A stretch of 30,132 nt of DNA from Acidobacteriota bacterium (GCA_029942065.1 JAPYTY010000001.1:1-30132); one strand, 5' to 3'; shown: positions 14,962 to 23,150, numbered from the stretch's first letter. The notes: generated by a model not told the origin, from the sequence alone. Translations and numbers: made by a program.

Positions 14962-15810
14962 ATGTGTGAAAAAATGATCATCGCCATCCAGGGCGAGCGG
15001 GGATCTTATAGCGAGCAGGCCGCAACAGAGCTCCTGGGTTTCGAGGTGGAAGTTTCTTGTTGTGAATATTTTGAAGAGGTTTTCGAGCGAACTGCAAATA
15101 AAAACACAACCCATTGCCTGATCCCCATCGAGAACTCACTCTCCGGGTCGATTCACAAGAATTACGACCTACTCCTCCGGCACAACCTAAAAATCACTCG
15201 CGAGATCAACCTACCCGTGCAACATAGCCTGGTGGTTGCACCTGGAGTGAAATTCGAAGAAATCAAGGTTGTCATCTCTCATCCCGTTGCCCTAGATCAG
15301 TGCGAGAAATTCTTCGAGAAGAACCCGCAGTTAACCAAGCAAAGCGCCTACGATACCTCTGGCAGCGTCAAGCGGATCATGGAGGAGGGCTTGAAAAGCT
15401 CGGCGGCGATTGCCGGGGAAAGAGCTGCTGAACACCACGAAGCAGAAATTTTAATGGCGGGAATTCAGGACAATCCAGAGAATTTCACGCGGTTTTTCTT
15501 GCTGGCCAGCAAACTGGAAATGGGGGAGAATCGGAACAAAACATCTATTGTGTTCAGCTTCAAGAATACACCCGGGGCCCTATTCAAATGCTTGAGTGTT
15601 TTCGCTCTTCGCGATATTGATCTTTATAAAATCGAATCGCGCCCCATCCCGGGCCGAGCCTGGGAATACCTGTTTTACATGGATTTCCTGGGTAACCCCG
15701 AGGAAGAGGCTCCCCGCAACGCCCTGAGGCACTTGAGTGAATTAACTGAATTTCTGGAGGTGCTGGGAAGTTATCCGCGAGACGCCAAGTTGGAGAAAAA
15801 AAGAATTTAG
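14962..15810 (+). CDS. pheA: Prephenate dehydratase
   Basis: Converts prephenate to phenylpyruvate in phenylalanine synthesis; cytoplasmic. The 282 residues contain a PDT domain (about 6-185) with IPIENSLSGSI, SAYDTSGSVKRI and the catalytic TRF at 176-178 (NFTRFFLL), then a C-terminal ACT domain (about 195-275) with GALFKCLSVFALRDIDLYKI and ESRP at 225-228, the phenylalanine-binding signature, so feedback inhibition by Phe is expected. There is no chorismate mutase domain. The start ATG is set by GAGGTG at 14951-14956. It is monocistronic or paired with the downstream thioredoxin-like gene, 107 bases away. Confidence 0.95.
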   Translation: MCEKMIIAIQGERGSYSEQAATELLGFEVEVSCCEYFEEVFERTANKNTTHCLIPIENSLSGSIHKNYDLLLRHNLKITREINLPVQHSLVVAPGVKFEEIKVVISHPVALDQCEKFFEKNPQLTKQSAYDTSGSVKRIMEEGLKSSAAIAGERAAEHHEAEILMAGIQDNPENFTRFFLLASKLEMGENRNKTSIVFSFKNTPGALFKCLSVFALRDIDLYKIESRPIPGRAWEYLFYMDFLGNPEEEAPRNALRHLSELTEFLEVLGSYPRDAKLEKKRI

Positions 15811-15917
15811 TGCCACATTGCCGCCGGCGTAACGGCGCACCATGGTAACCCGGGACACCGTGGAATAAGATCAAGGGCAGGCTGCGCCGGCAGCTAGTTC
15901 ACTCGGAAGGCAAGGGG

Positions 15918-16385
15918 ATGAAAGCGCTACCGCTCTTACTTTTGGCGTTTCTTGCAACCCCGGGCTTGGTGCCGATCGACGAAGAACTGCTCCCGGCCAT
16001 TCTTCAGGAGCACGAGGGACAGACAGTACTAGTGAACTTCTGGGCTACTTGGTGTATTCCATGCAGAGAAGAATTTCCCAACCTGGTGCAACTCTACCGA
16101 GAGCGGCACAAGGACGGCCTGTCCATTATTTCAATTTCCATCGACAGCCCGGAAAACGAATCCGCCGCCGCCGCCTTCCTGGAGGAACACAACACCCCTT
16201 TCCTGGGCTACATCGCTAACGCGGAGAAACTCAGGGAACTCCTAAGGGCGATGGACCCCGACTGGACGGGTGCCATCCCTGCCACTTTCATTTTTAACGC
16301 CCAAGGGCAAGAGGTCTACAGCCACGTAGGGAAATTGTCTCACCAGGAGATGGCGACGCAATTGGACAAGGTCGCCACAAATTAA
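15918..16385 (+). CDS. TlpA/ResA-like secreted thioredoxin-fold protein
   Basis: A 155-residue exported thiol-disulfide oxidoreductase. A short signal sequence (MKALPLLLLAFLATPG) is followed by the thioredoxin fold VLVNFWATWCIPC with active-site CIPC, the SIDSPENESAA segment and the cis-proline loop GAIPATFIF. Such proteins reduce disulfides outside the cytoplasmic membrane, often in cytochrome c maturation or redox repair. The partner is unknown, since no cytochrome gene lies nearby. An AAGGGG motif precedes the ATG closely. Confidence 0.88.
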   Translation: MKALPLLLLAFLATPGLVPIDEELLPAILQEHEGQTVLVNFWATWCIPCREEFPNLVQLYRERHKDGLSIISISIDSPENESAAAAFLEEHNTPFLGYIANAEKLRELLRAMDPDWTGAIPATFIFNAQGQEVYSHVGKLSHQEMATQLDKVATN

Positions 16386-16466
16386 GAGGTCGCTGCCCCG
16401 CGGAGTTGAACGGCGACCGCAAAGTTGATACCATCACCCCTCTCCACAGGAAGAGATTAAGGTGTT

Positions 16467-16607
16467 ATGAAGCGCACATTTCAGCCCAACAACCGCCGCC
16501 GCCGTAAGAAGCACGGGTTTCGAGAGCGCATGAAAAGCCGCTCCGGCAGGCTCATTTTAAAAAGGCGCAGAGCCAAGGGCCGTCATAGGTTGACGGTGAG
16601 TGGATGA
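16467..16607 (+). CDS. rpmH: 50S ribosomal protein L34
   Basis: A 46-residue highly basic ribosomal protein of the large subunit. It reads MKRTFQPNNRRRRKKHGFRE and continues RMKSRSGRLILKRRRAKGRH, which matches L34 nearly residue for residue; the ending RLTVSG is typical. AAGGTG at 16459-16464 is the ribosome binding site. It overlaps the rnpA start by 8 bases. The rpmH-rnpA-yidD-yidC order is one of the most conserved in bacteria and is often near the replication origin. Confidence 0.97.
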   Translation: MKRTFQPNNRRRRKKHGFRERMKSRSGRLILKRRRAKGRHRLTVSG

Positions 16608-16956
16608 GATCAACTGCGGTTTTCCCCGGGAACAGCGGATTCGCAAGAGAAGGGAATTCCTGGCCGTTTACGAGCGAGGCAAGAGGGTTCAAGCGGCCTT
16701 TTTCGTTCTCTATATCCTGGAAAACAACCTACCCCATCATCGATTGGGGGTCACGGTTTCTCGAAAAATAGGGCCATCGGTAGTCCGGAATCGCATCAAG
16801 CGCCAACTACGGGAAGTCTTCAGAAGGAACAAGCGAGCCATTTCCCCGCCCTGCGACGTGGTTGTAAACGCCAGGCGCTCTGCTGCCATTTCCTCCAGTT
16901 GTCAAATCAAGGGGGATCTACTTGGGGCGTTTGACCGGTGGAACCAGAGGCGGTAA
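16600..16956 (+). CDS. rnpA: Ribonuclease P protein component
   Basis: Protein subunit of RNase P, which with the catalytic RNA removes tRNA 5' leaders. The 118 residues show the N-terminal FPREQRIRKRREFLAVYERG, VTVSRKIG and the RNA-binding signature RNRIKRQLREVFR. The GTG at 16600 overlaps the rpmH stop region; no upstream ATG is available. The RNase P RNA gene is not in this window. Confidence 0.95.
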   Translation: MDEINCGFPREQRIRKRREFLAVYERGKRVQAAFFVLYILENNLPHHRLGVTVSRKIGPSVVRNRIKRQLREVFRRNKRAISPPCDVVVNARRSAAISSSCQIKGDLLGAFDRWNQRR

Positions 16957-17172
16957 ATGAGACACTTCGTCCTACTCCCCATCAGGATGTACCAGTGGGT
17001 CGCAGGTAGCACCTTACCCCCTGCCTGCCGATTTTATCCGTCCTGCTCGGAATACGCGCACCAGGCAGTCACCCGGTTTGGGGCCAGCTACGGCCTTTAT
17101 CTGGGAGCGAGAAGAATCCTGCGCTGCCACCCCTGGCACAGGGGTGGCTTCGACCCCATTCCAGAAAAATAA
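16957..17172 (+). CDS. yidD: Membrane protein insertion efficiency factor YidD
   Basis: A 71-residue small membrane-associated protein that aids YidC-dependent insertion. The family core is complete: LPPACRFYPSCSEYAHQAV with its conserved cysteines, then RRILRCHPWHRGGFDPIP at the C-terminus. Its ATG follows the rnpA stop with no gap, and yidC starts 9 bases downstream. Confidence 0.95.
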   Translation: MRHFVLLPIRMYQWVAGSTLPPACRFYPSCSEYAHQAVTRFGASYGLYLGARRILRCHPWHRGGFDPIPEK

Positions 17173-17181
17173 AAAGAGAAC

Positions 17182-18879
17182 ATGGCCATCCGGGACCCCA
17201 ATGAAATGGATATGGAAAGGCGACTGCTGCTCGCCATGGTTTTATCCATGGCGGTCTTGTTTTTAGCATCGTATTGGTATCAGCCGCCCCCCCCACCCAT
17301 GCAATTCCCCGAGGGGCCCACCGAGGTGACTGAGTCGACGGAAGAGGCGGGAGAGTCCCTCGCTCCGGCGAAGCCCCTCTTGCCACAAGCACCCGCTACC
17401 ACAGCGAATCGGCAAACGATCGAGATGGAAAACGACCAGCTAATTTTGCGCTGGAGCAATATGGGGGGCGTTTTGGAGAGCGCGCAACTGAAGCTTTCAG
17501 CGGAAGAGGCTCCCCTGGAAATCATTCCGCAGGGCCTGGATGAATCGCAGAGGCAAGTCCTTGGAGTCCGCGTCGGAGACGAGGAGTTGGACCGCAGGTT
17601 GGCCTCGGCCATCTATGAAATCGAGGGTGCGGTCGGGGGAAGTCGCCGCGCGCCAGCCGAGATCAGTTTTGTTTATCGGGACGAAGACCTTGAGGTGATG
17701 CGCCGCATCCGACTTCCCGAATCCGGTTATCTACTGGAGATGTCGACGGAAGTACGCGCGGGAAACCGCAGCATCCCTTTTTCCGTGCTGCTGGGTCCGG
17801 GGATTGGAGAGGTGGTAGCGGAGGCGCAAGGAGATTTCGGGGATCGCGAGGTGGCCTTTTACCTCAATGGTTCCGTGGACCGGTTGGCTGCGGGTGATGT
17901 TGAGGAGGCCCCTGTTCAAATGGGCCCCGGTGCCCACTGGCTTGCGATGGACAGCAAATTCTTTGCCGTCGCAGTGCTCCCCTCCGGCGGCCTGCAGGGC
18001 GCCCGAGTTACCCAGGGAGAGTTTTTCGGGACGACACCCGACGGGGAGACGGAGGCCGCGCCTTTACTGACAGCAGAGGTGAACCTGGAGCAGGGATCAG
18101 AATACCGAGTGTTCATTGGCCCCAAAATTTTTGAATTACTGCAGGACACTGATCCAACCCTGAGCGCGATTATCGACTACGGCTGGCTTTCGGTGCTGGT
18201 GAGGCCGCTGGTGCTGAGCCTCCAGTTCGTCCACGGCTACGTGGGCAACTACGGCTGGGCGATTATTATCCTCACTTTCATCATCAATCTGGTGCTGTTT
18301 CCGGTTCGTTACAAGCAGATGGCCTCGATGAAGAAGATGTCGGTGCTCCAGCCTCAGATCAAGGCCATCCAGGACAGATACAAGCGCATGAAACGAACCG
18401 ACCCTCGCCGCTCCAAAATGAACGAAGAGGTGATGGGCTTATACAAGGAACACGGAGTCAACCCGCTAGGGGGATGCCTGCCGCTGGTGATCCAGATGCC
18501 TTTTCTGTTCGCTTTTTACCAGATGCTGTATTCCTCGATCGAGTTGCGCGGCGCGCCTTTTATTGGATGGATCACGGATTTATCCCAGCACGACCCCTAT
18601 TACGTGACTCCCATCTTGATGGGGGTGAGTATGGTCGTTCAACAGAAGATGACACCGGCGACCGGCGACGCCACCCAACGCAAGATGATGATGGCCCTTC
18701 CCGTCGTTTTCACTTTTTTCTTTTTAAATTTCTCAAGTGGCCTGGTCCTTTATTTTCTGTTCAGCAACCTGTTTGGTATGATGCTCCAGGTTGGCTTTCG
18801 GAGGCTCAATCCGGAGTTAGCAACAGCGCCAGCCAAACAGAAATCCGAAAAGAAAAAAGCGAAGGAACCTGAGGCATGA
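17182..18879 (+). CDS. yidC: Membrane protein insertase YidC
   Basis: Inner-membrane insertase and chaperone for membrane proteins, alone or with Sec. The 565 residues give a Gram-negative type: TM1 at about 15-33 followed by a run of five prolines (35-39), a long periplasmic beta domain (about 55-325), and the OxaA core from about 335 to 540. The core has the positively charged cytoplasmic loop after VLFPVRYKQMASMKKMSVL, the NPLGGCLPLVIQMPFLFAFY helix and NFSSGLVLYFLFSNLF. The basic C-terminal tail (KQKSEKKKAKEPEA) may bind ribosomes. It overlaps khpB by 4 bases (ATGA). Confidence 0.97.
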   Translation: MAIRDPNEMDMERRLLLAMVLSMAVLFLASYWYQPPPPPMQFPEGPTEVTESTEEAGESLAPAKPLLPQAPATTANRQTIEMENDQLILRWSNMGGVLESAQLKLSAEEAPLEIIPQGLDESQRQVLGVRVGDEELDRRLASAIYEIEGAVGGSRRAPAEISFVYRDEDLEVMRRIRLPESGYLLEMSTEVRAGNRSIPFSVLLGPGIGEVVAEAQGDFGDREVAFYLNGSVDRLAAGDVEEAPVQMGPGAHWLAMDSKFFAVAVLPSGGLQGARVTQGEFFGTTPDGETEAAPLLTAEVNLEQGSEYRVFIGPKIFELLQDTDPTLSAIIDYGWLSVLVRPLVLSLQFVHGYVGNYGWAIIILTFIINLVLFPVRYKQMASMKKMSVLQPQIKAIQDRYKRMKRTDPRRSKMNEEVMGLYKEHGVNPLGGCLPLVIQMPFLFAFYQMLYSSIELRGAPFIGWITDLSQHDPYYVTPILMGVSMVVQQKMTPATGDATQRKMMMALPVVFTFFFLNFSSGLVLYFLFSNLFGMMLQVGFRRLNPELATAPAKQKSEKKKAKEPEA

Positions 18880-19340
18880 AGACGGAGAAGGAAAAGCGGA
18901 TCGCTCGGGTGACGAGCTTTGTAAAAGAACTTCTGGCGGCGGCTGAGCTGGATCTGGAGTTCCGCTGCGATGCCGAGGACCAAGGGATGACGGTGCATCT
19001 CTACGGGCACGATGTCGGCCTGGTTTTAAATAGCGGCGCCCGCCTCCTGTATGCCATCAATCACATCCTCAACCGGGCGTTTTACGAACCGGGGACGGAG
19101 GCCTTCAATCTGCTCGTTGACTGCAATGACTACCGCAGCAGGCGAGCCGAAGAACTCGAGGGGTTGGCCCGAAAGGCCGCCGAGGGAGTGAAGGAGTCCA
19201 GCGAGCCCTACCTTTTTGACCCGATGCCTGCGAGCGAAAGAAGGATTGTCCATATCACCCTGGCCGAAGAGCCGGGAGTCATGACCGAGAGCGAGGGCAG
19301 CGGTCTGGAGCGGCGGGTGGCGATCTTCCCAGCAGGGTAG
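18876..19340 (+). CDS. khpB: Jag/KhpB-type RNA-binding protein (KH and R3H domains)
   Basis: A 154-residue RNA-binding protein of the SpoIIIJ-associated (Jag) family. Residues about 1-75 form a KH domain (KELLAAAELDLEFRCDAED, then GLVLNSGARLLYAINHILN). Residues about 85-150 are an R3H domain (SRRAEELEGLARKAAEGV, PMPASERRIVHITLAE with the Arg-x-x-x-His core). The N-terminal Jag_N domain of Firmicutes proteins is absent. It normally pairs with KhpA to bind mRNAs and sRNAs and affects cell envelope and division. Coupling to yidC by ATGA overlap is the classical neighbourhood. Confidence 0.9.
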   Translation: MKTEKEKRIARVTSFVKELLAAAELDLEFRCDAEDQGMTVHLYGHDVGLVLNSGARLLYAINHILNRAFYEPGTEAFNLLVDCNDYRSRRAEELEGLARKAAEGVKESSEPYLFDPMPASERRIVHITLAEEPGVMTESEGSGLERRVAIFPAG

Positions 19341-19342
19341 CC

Positions 19343-20719
19343 GTGACCTCCATCGAAGAGGGAACCATTGTCGCGGTGGCGACTCCTCCTGGTAGAAGTG
19401 CGATTGCCCTGTTGCGCCTCAGCGGCAGTCAGGCAAGACAGCTTGTGGCACAGCAGCTCGAAAAGCCGACTTCAGGCAAGTGGATGGAGCGGCAGCCCTT
19501 TTTAGCGCGCTTTCTTGGCCCAGAAGGCCAACCCCTGGATCGAGCCCTGATAACCTTCTTTCCGGGTCCAGCTTCCTACACCGGCGAGGACCTAATCGAG
19601 ATTTCCTGCCACGGCAGCCCGGTTCTGGTTGAGGGGATCATGGGGGCCCTATTGCAGGGAGGGGCCCGCCTGGCCGAGCCCGGAGAGTTCACAATGAGGG
19701 CATTCCTGAACGGCAAGATGGATCTGGCTCAGGCGGAAGCGGTACGGGATCTGGTGGAAAGCCGAACGGCGTTTCAGGCTAGGGTAGCTGCCGAGCAACT
19801 GGACGGCAGGCTGTCCCGCAGGCTTCGGCCTGTCAAGGAAAGGATCGTAGCCACCCTTTGCCAGATGGAGACGGCGCTGGAGTTCGTTGAGGATGAGGTA
19901 AGCACGGAAGACCGGTCTCGGCTGATCGGGGAGATCGAAGAAGCGGATCGACAGCTAAGGGAATTGGAGGAGAGCTTTCAGCTGGGGAAGCTGGTTCAGG
20001 CTGGGATCAGCGTCTTGATCACCGGGCGCACTAATGCAGGTAAATCGAGTGTTTTCAATGGTTTACTGCTGGACGACAGAGCCATCGTGACTGACATTCC
20101 GGGCACGACTCGCGATGCCCTCACCGAGACCATTGACCTGGAAGGCATCCCGGCCCGGCTGGCCGATACGGCGGGCATCCGGGAGGCCACCGATCCGGTC
20201 GAGCGGTTGGGTGTGGAGAAATCGCTGGAGTATTTACGTCAGGCAGACCTGGTCCTGTTCGTGATCGACCAGTCGATTCAGTTCAATCAGGAAGACCAGT
20301 ACATCTGGGAGAGGGTGCGGGGGCATCCGTGTGTGCTGGCGCTCAACAAGGAAGATTTACCGGCCCGGGTTGAGATTCCCCTTGACCTCGAGAGGGTTTG
20401 CACGGAAACGGTCCGGGTTTCGGCGCTGAAGCACACTCATTTCCAGCAACTCAAGTCGGCCTTGCTGAGAGCGGTGACCCAGGAGCGACAAGTGGCGAAC
20501 GAGGGGGCGATGGTAACCAACCTTCGACACAAGCAGTGCCTCGAGAAGGCACGTGGGCATTTAGAGAAAGGCCTGGGTGCGTATCAGGGAGGGATGAGCG
20601 AGGAGTTTCCTCTTTACGACTTCCGAAAGGCGCTCACTGCCCTGGGGCAGATCACCGGGGAGACCACAACCGAGGATATACTCGGTCAGATCTTTTCCAC
20701 CTTCTGTATCGGAAAATAG
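19343..20719 (+). CDS. mnmE: tRNA modification GTPase MnmE (TrmE)
   Basis: With MnmG it installs the carboxymethylaminomethyl group at C5 of wobble uridine 34 in several tRNAs. The 458 residues hold an N-terminal folate-binding domain (ISCHGSP, GEFTMRAFLNGKMDLAQAEA), a helical domain carrying the G domain, and the C-terminal ending FCIGK that supplies the catalytic cysteine. G motifs are GRTNAGKS (228-235), GTTRD (254-258), DTAG (275-278) and NKED (335-338). The GTG start lies two bases after the khpB stop. MnmG is encoded at 23151-25013 on the other strand. Confidence 0.97.
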   Translation: MTSIEEGTIVAVATPPGRSAIALLRLSGSQARQLVAQQLEKPTSGKWMERQPFLARFLGPEGQPLDRALITFFPGPASYTGEDLIEISCHGSPVLVEGIMGALLQGGARLAEPGEFTMRAFLNGKMDLAQAEAVRDLVESRTAFQARVAAEQLDGRLSRRLRPVKERIVATLCQMETALEFVEDEVSTEDRSRLIGEIEEADRQLRELEESFQLGKLVQAGISVLITGRTNAGKSSVFNGLLLDDRAIVTDIPGTTRDALTETIDLEGIPARLADTAGIREATDPVERLGVEKSLEYLRQADLVLFVIDQSIQFNQEDQYIWERVRGHPCVLALNKEDLPARVEIPLDLERVCTETVRVSALKHTHFQQLKSALLRAVTQERQVANEGAMVTNLRHKQCLEKARGHLEKGLGAYQGGMSEEFPLYDFRKALTALGQITGETTTEDILGQIFSTFCIGK

Positions 20720-20741
20720 CAGGGGCGCTCATGGAGCGCCC
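20718..20741. repeat. REP-like hairpin in the mnmE/parB convergent gap (copy 2)
   Basis: AGCAGGGGCGCTC (20718-20730) overlaps the mnmE stop and leads into a perfect 8-bp stem GGGCGCTC / GAGCGCCC (20723-20730 with 20734-20741) around an ATG triplet. It may end transcripts from both convergent genes, but no T-tract follows on the plus strand. The 3-base ATR loop flanked by GCTC and GAGC recurs at 22990-23006. Confidence 0.6.
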
Positions 20742-20840
20742 ACCACAATGGGCTTGCCGCCTGGTCAGAAGGCGTACGCTTGTACGCATGCCTTGAGGTT
20801 TTGAGGTGGCCTGCGCGAGACCCGTTCCGCGGTTGCCCAA

Positions 20841-21695
20841 CTAACCCGGCTGACACGACATCAGGGCCTGGTAGAGGTGGTCGAGCTCCGCCTGGGAATG
20901 AAAGTAAAGAGCTATTCGCCCTCGACCCTTGCGGAGTTGAATTTCGGCCCGAGTTTTCCAGAGCTCTTCGAGTTTCCTTTCGGCGGCCAGGACGTCCGGG
21001 TCTTTAGCTGGCCCCGGCGACGACGCGGGCTTTTGGAAATCCTGGACGCGGCGCTCCACCTGCCGGACTGAAAGGCCAAGCTCGACGATTTGCTGAGCCA
21101 GAAGCAGCTGCTCTTTCTTGGGAAGGGGGATGAGTGCCCGGGCGTGCCCCATCGAAAGGGTGCCACGAACCACCTCTTTCTGGATAGAAGGGGGCAGCTG
21201 TAAAAGGCGAAGGGCGTTGGTGACCGCCGTGCGACTGCGACCCACCCGTTGTGCCACCCGCTCCTGAGTGAGCCCAAACTGGTCGATGAGCAATTGGTAG
21301 GCATGGGCCTCTTCAACCGGGCTGAGTTCATCGCGCTGGATGTTTTCGACCAGGGCCATCTCCAGCATTTTTTCATCGGAAACTTCCTGGGCGATAGCCG
21401 GAATTGTTGTGAGTCCCGCCTTCTTGGCGGCGCGCCAGCGACGCTCTCCAGCCACAATTTCGTAATCGTTGTCGGCCTGCCGCACCACAATGGGTTGGAT
21501 CACCCCGTTTTCCTTGATGGACGCCGCCAACTCTTCCAGCTTGCTCGGTTCAAACGCCATCCGGGGCTGAAGGGCGTTGGGGTGGACCTGCTCCAAGTGC
21601 AACTCCAGTAAAATTGAATCGGGGTGACCCTCCGAAGCGGGCGGAAGCTGTGGAAGAAGAGCGTCTAATCCTTTGCCCAGGGCTTGTCTTTTCAT
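20841..21695 (-). CDS. parB: Chromosome-partitioning protein ParB (Spo0J family)
   Basis: CTP-dependent sliding clamp that loads at parS and spreads to organise the origin region. The 284 residues have the N-terminal CTPase domain with VAGERRWRA (81-89) and ALVENIQRDELSPVEEA, a central helix-turn-helix (about 137-163, LTQERVAQRVGRSRTAVTNA) that should read parS, and a C-terminal dimerisation region. Its start lies 4 bases after the parA stop. A perfect parS site is present upstream of parA at 22567-22582. Confidence 0.96.
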   Translation of the reverse strand: MKRQALGKGLDALLPQLPPASEGHPDSILLELHLEQVHPNALQPRMAFEPSKLEELAASIKENGVIQPIVVRQADNDYEIVAGERRWRAAKKAGLTTIPAIAQEVSDEKMLEMALVENIQRDELSPVEEAHAYQLLIDQFGLTQERVAQRVGRSRTAVTNALRLLQLPPSIQKEVVRGTLSMGHARALIPLPKKEQLLLAQQIVELGLSVRQVERRVQDFQKPASSPGPAKDPDVLAAERKLEELWKTRAEIQLRKGRGRIALYFHSQAELDHLYQALMSCQPG

Positions 21696-21699
21696 AACG

Positions 21700-22509
21700 T
21701 CATGAGGTCAGTCCAAGTGAAAGGGGTTCGTGGGTAGGCGGTTGGGCCAGCGGCTTGCCCAGGATCTCCCGAGCCAGTTCCAGGTAGCTGTCTGCGCCCT
21801 TGGAGCGGGCAGCGTAAAGCAGGATCGGTTGGCCAAAGCCAGGAGATTCTGCCAGTCGGACGTTGCGCGGAACGACGGTCTTGAAGACCTGATCTCCAAA
21901 ATAGCCGCGTACGTCCTGACGAATCTGACTGCAAAGATTCAACCGATCGTCATGCATGGTCAGGAGGACGCCCTCGATTTCCAGCCTGGGGTTCAAGCTC
22001 CGTTGAACCCGGCGAAGAGTGTCCATCAACTCAGAGAGGCCTTCCAGGGCGAAAAACTCGCATTGAACGGGCACCAACAGTGAATCGGCAGCCACCAGGG
22101 CGTTAATGGTGAGAATTCCCAGGGCCGGCGGGCAATCGATCAGGATAAAGTCATATTGTTGCCCAAAAGACTCCAAGGCGCGCTTCAACCGGAATTCCCG
22201 CCATGGGGCCTCCAGTAATTCAACGGTGGCCCCGATAAGGGCCGGGGTGGAAGGGAGCAACTGCAGGGAATCAAGTGCGGTCGAACAAAGGGCTTCATTC
22301 GGTTCCGCGGTTTCGGCCAGAAGCTCGTAAATAGTGTCTCCAAGCGTGCTTTTATCGATTCCGAACCCAGAGGTGCAGTTTCCCTGTGGGTCTAAGTCCA
22401 CGATCAGTACCCGCAAGTCGGCCGCGGCCAGAGACGCCCCCAGATTGATGGCGGTGGTGGTTTTTCCGACTCCGCCCTTTTGGTTTGCGATTGCGATCGT
22501 TTTTGCCAT
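21700..22509 (-). CDS. parA: Chromosome-partitioning ATPase ParA (Soj)
   Basis: Deviant Walker ATPase that moves ParB-parS complexes along the nucleoid. The 269 residues start MAKTIAIANQ and continue with the deviant P-loop KGGVGKTTTA (11-20), then LIVDLDPQGNCTSGFG (Walker A'), and DFILIDCPPALGILT (Walker B). At the C-terminus LAESPGFGQPILLYAARSKG is typical of Soj-type proteins. It is the first gene of a parA-parB pair; parS lies 58 bases upstream of its start codon, so ParB binding could influence its transcription. Confidence 0.97.
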   Translation of the reverse strand: MAKTIAIANQKGGVGKTTTAINLGASLAAADLRVLIVDLDPQGNCTSGFGIDKSTLGDTIYELLAETAEPNEALCSTALDSLQLLPSTPALIGATVELLEAPWREFRLKRALESFGQQYDFILIDCPPALGILTINALVAADSLLVPVQCEFFALEGLSELMDTLRRVQRSLNPRLEIEGVLLTMHDDRLNLCSQIRQDVRGYFGDQVFKTVVPRNVRLAESPGFGQPILLYAARSKGADSYLELAREILGKPLAQPPTHEPLSLGLTS

Positions 22510-22566
22510 CGATTCGGGGTCAGGCTAGCACGGAGGGACGACACCGTTGCCGGTTTTCGACTCATA

Positions 22567-22582
22567 TGTTTCACGTGAAACA
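22567..22582. promoter_or_regulatory. parS: parS centromere site
   Basis: TGTTTCACGTGAAACA is a perfect 16-bp palindrome identical to the well-known bacterial chromosomal parS consensus. It lies 58 bases upstream of the parA start, next to the genes for its binding protein ParB and ATPase ParA. This marks the region as origin-proximal. Confidence 0.95.
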
Positions 22583-22621
22583 TCCCTGGCCTCCAGGGCT
22601 GACCGCCTGGCGGCAAGAGAA

Positions 22622-22636
22622 GCGTGCTTTGCACGC
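22622..22636. repeat. Small hairpin near parS
   Basis: GCGTGC and GCACGC form a 6-bp stem with loop TTT. It is 40 bases from parS. Confidence 0.5.
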
Positions 22637-22702
22637 GGAGAAGCTCCTCGCTGCCGCCCGGAGTGGAAAAACGCGTCGTTTGGCCCGTACGATGCATCGC
22701 AC

Positions 22703-22730
22703 GGACTATTCTCCGCGTGGAGAATAGTCC
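22703..22730. repeat. Perfect 12-bp inverted repeat upstream of parS
   Basis: GGACTATTCTCC and GGAGAATAGTCC are exact reverse complements around GCGT. No T-tract follows on either strand. It could be a protein-binding palindrome, a cruciform or an RNA hairpin. Confidence 0.75.
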
Positions 22731-22757
22731 AGTATTGGATTTCGGCGCTCTCGCCAG

Positions 22758-22783
22758 TTGTAGCGGCCGGCCTATGAGCGGCC
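22758..22783. repeat. REP-like element (copy 3)
   Basis: TTGTAGCGGCC (22758-22768) followed by GGCCTATGAGCGGCC. The first 11 bases occur inverted at 4778-4788 and 23004-23014. With 22990-23014 it forms a pair of inverted copies about 230 bp apart. Confidence 0.55.
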
Positions 22784-22989
22784 CTCCGGATTCGGAACGC
22801 TGAGGCGTCTCCCACATTTAGCGAGATCCATAGAACCCTAGAGCAATGGATGTGTAAAGGCGCACAGGCGTGCACCCACAAGGCGAACTTTATCAATGAC
22901 TTATGCAGGACGCTCTCGGTGCGGGCCTCTTGCTGCAGTCAGTAGGCCACACACCCAGCGTCCTTTCATTCCAGGGCTTGGCCTCCCTA

Positions 22990-23014
22990 GCCGCTCATAG
23001 AGCGGCCGCTACAA
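22990..23014. repeat. REP-like hairpin (copy 4)
   Basis: GCCGCTC-ATA-GAGCGGC (22990-23006) is a perfect 7-bp stem, running into CGCTACAA so that GGCCGCTACAA (23004-23014) matches 4778-4788. The inverted AGCAGGGGCGTTC module lies close by at 23052-23064. Confidence 0.6.
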
Positions 23015-23080
23015 GTCAGTCGGCACATCCATTTGGAAGGAGCTGCCGAAGGAACGCCCCTGCTTAAAATTCTGGAATAG

Positions 23081-23113
23081 CTTCGAATTTGGGACTTCGA
23101 ATTTCGGATTTTC
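23081..23113. repeat. mnmG-flanking inverted repeat, right-hand partner at 25094
   Basis: The reverse complement of this 33-bp stretch begins GAAAATCCGAAATTCGAAGT and differs from 25094-25126 at only 5 positions. The two copies bracket mnmG in opposite orientation. Confidence 0.6.
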
Positions 23114-23150
23114 TATCAAGATGGCAGCCGCCGCAAACCTTTGCCAGTTG

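Larger units (their letters stand above)
22510..23150. other. Palindrome-rich region between parA and mnmG (rsmG absent)
   Basis: A 641-bp stretch with no credible gene. It holds parS (22567-22582), a hairpin GCGTGC-TTT-GCACGC (22622-22636), a palindrome CGATGCATCG (22690-22699), a 12-bp perfect hairpin (22703-22730) and REP-like elements (22758-22783, 22990-23014). I see no cluster of consensus DnaA boxes. Frames here give no RsmG motifs on either strand, although rsmG usually sits between mnmG and parA. Confidence 0.6.

Noticed and set aside
20723..20741. Intrinsic terminator of mnmE
   Set aside because: The hairpin is perfect but lacks a downstream T-tract and belongs to a repeated element, so I list it as a repeat.
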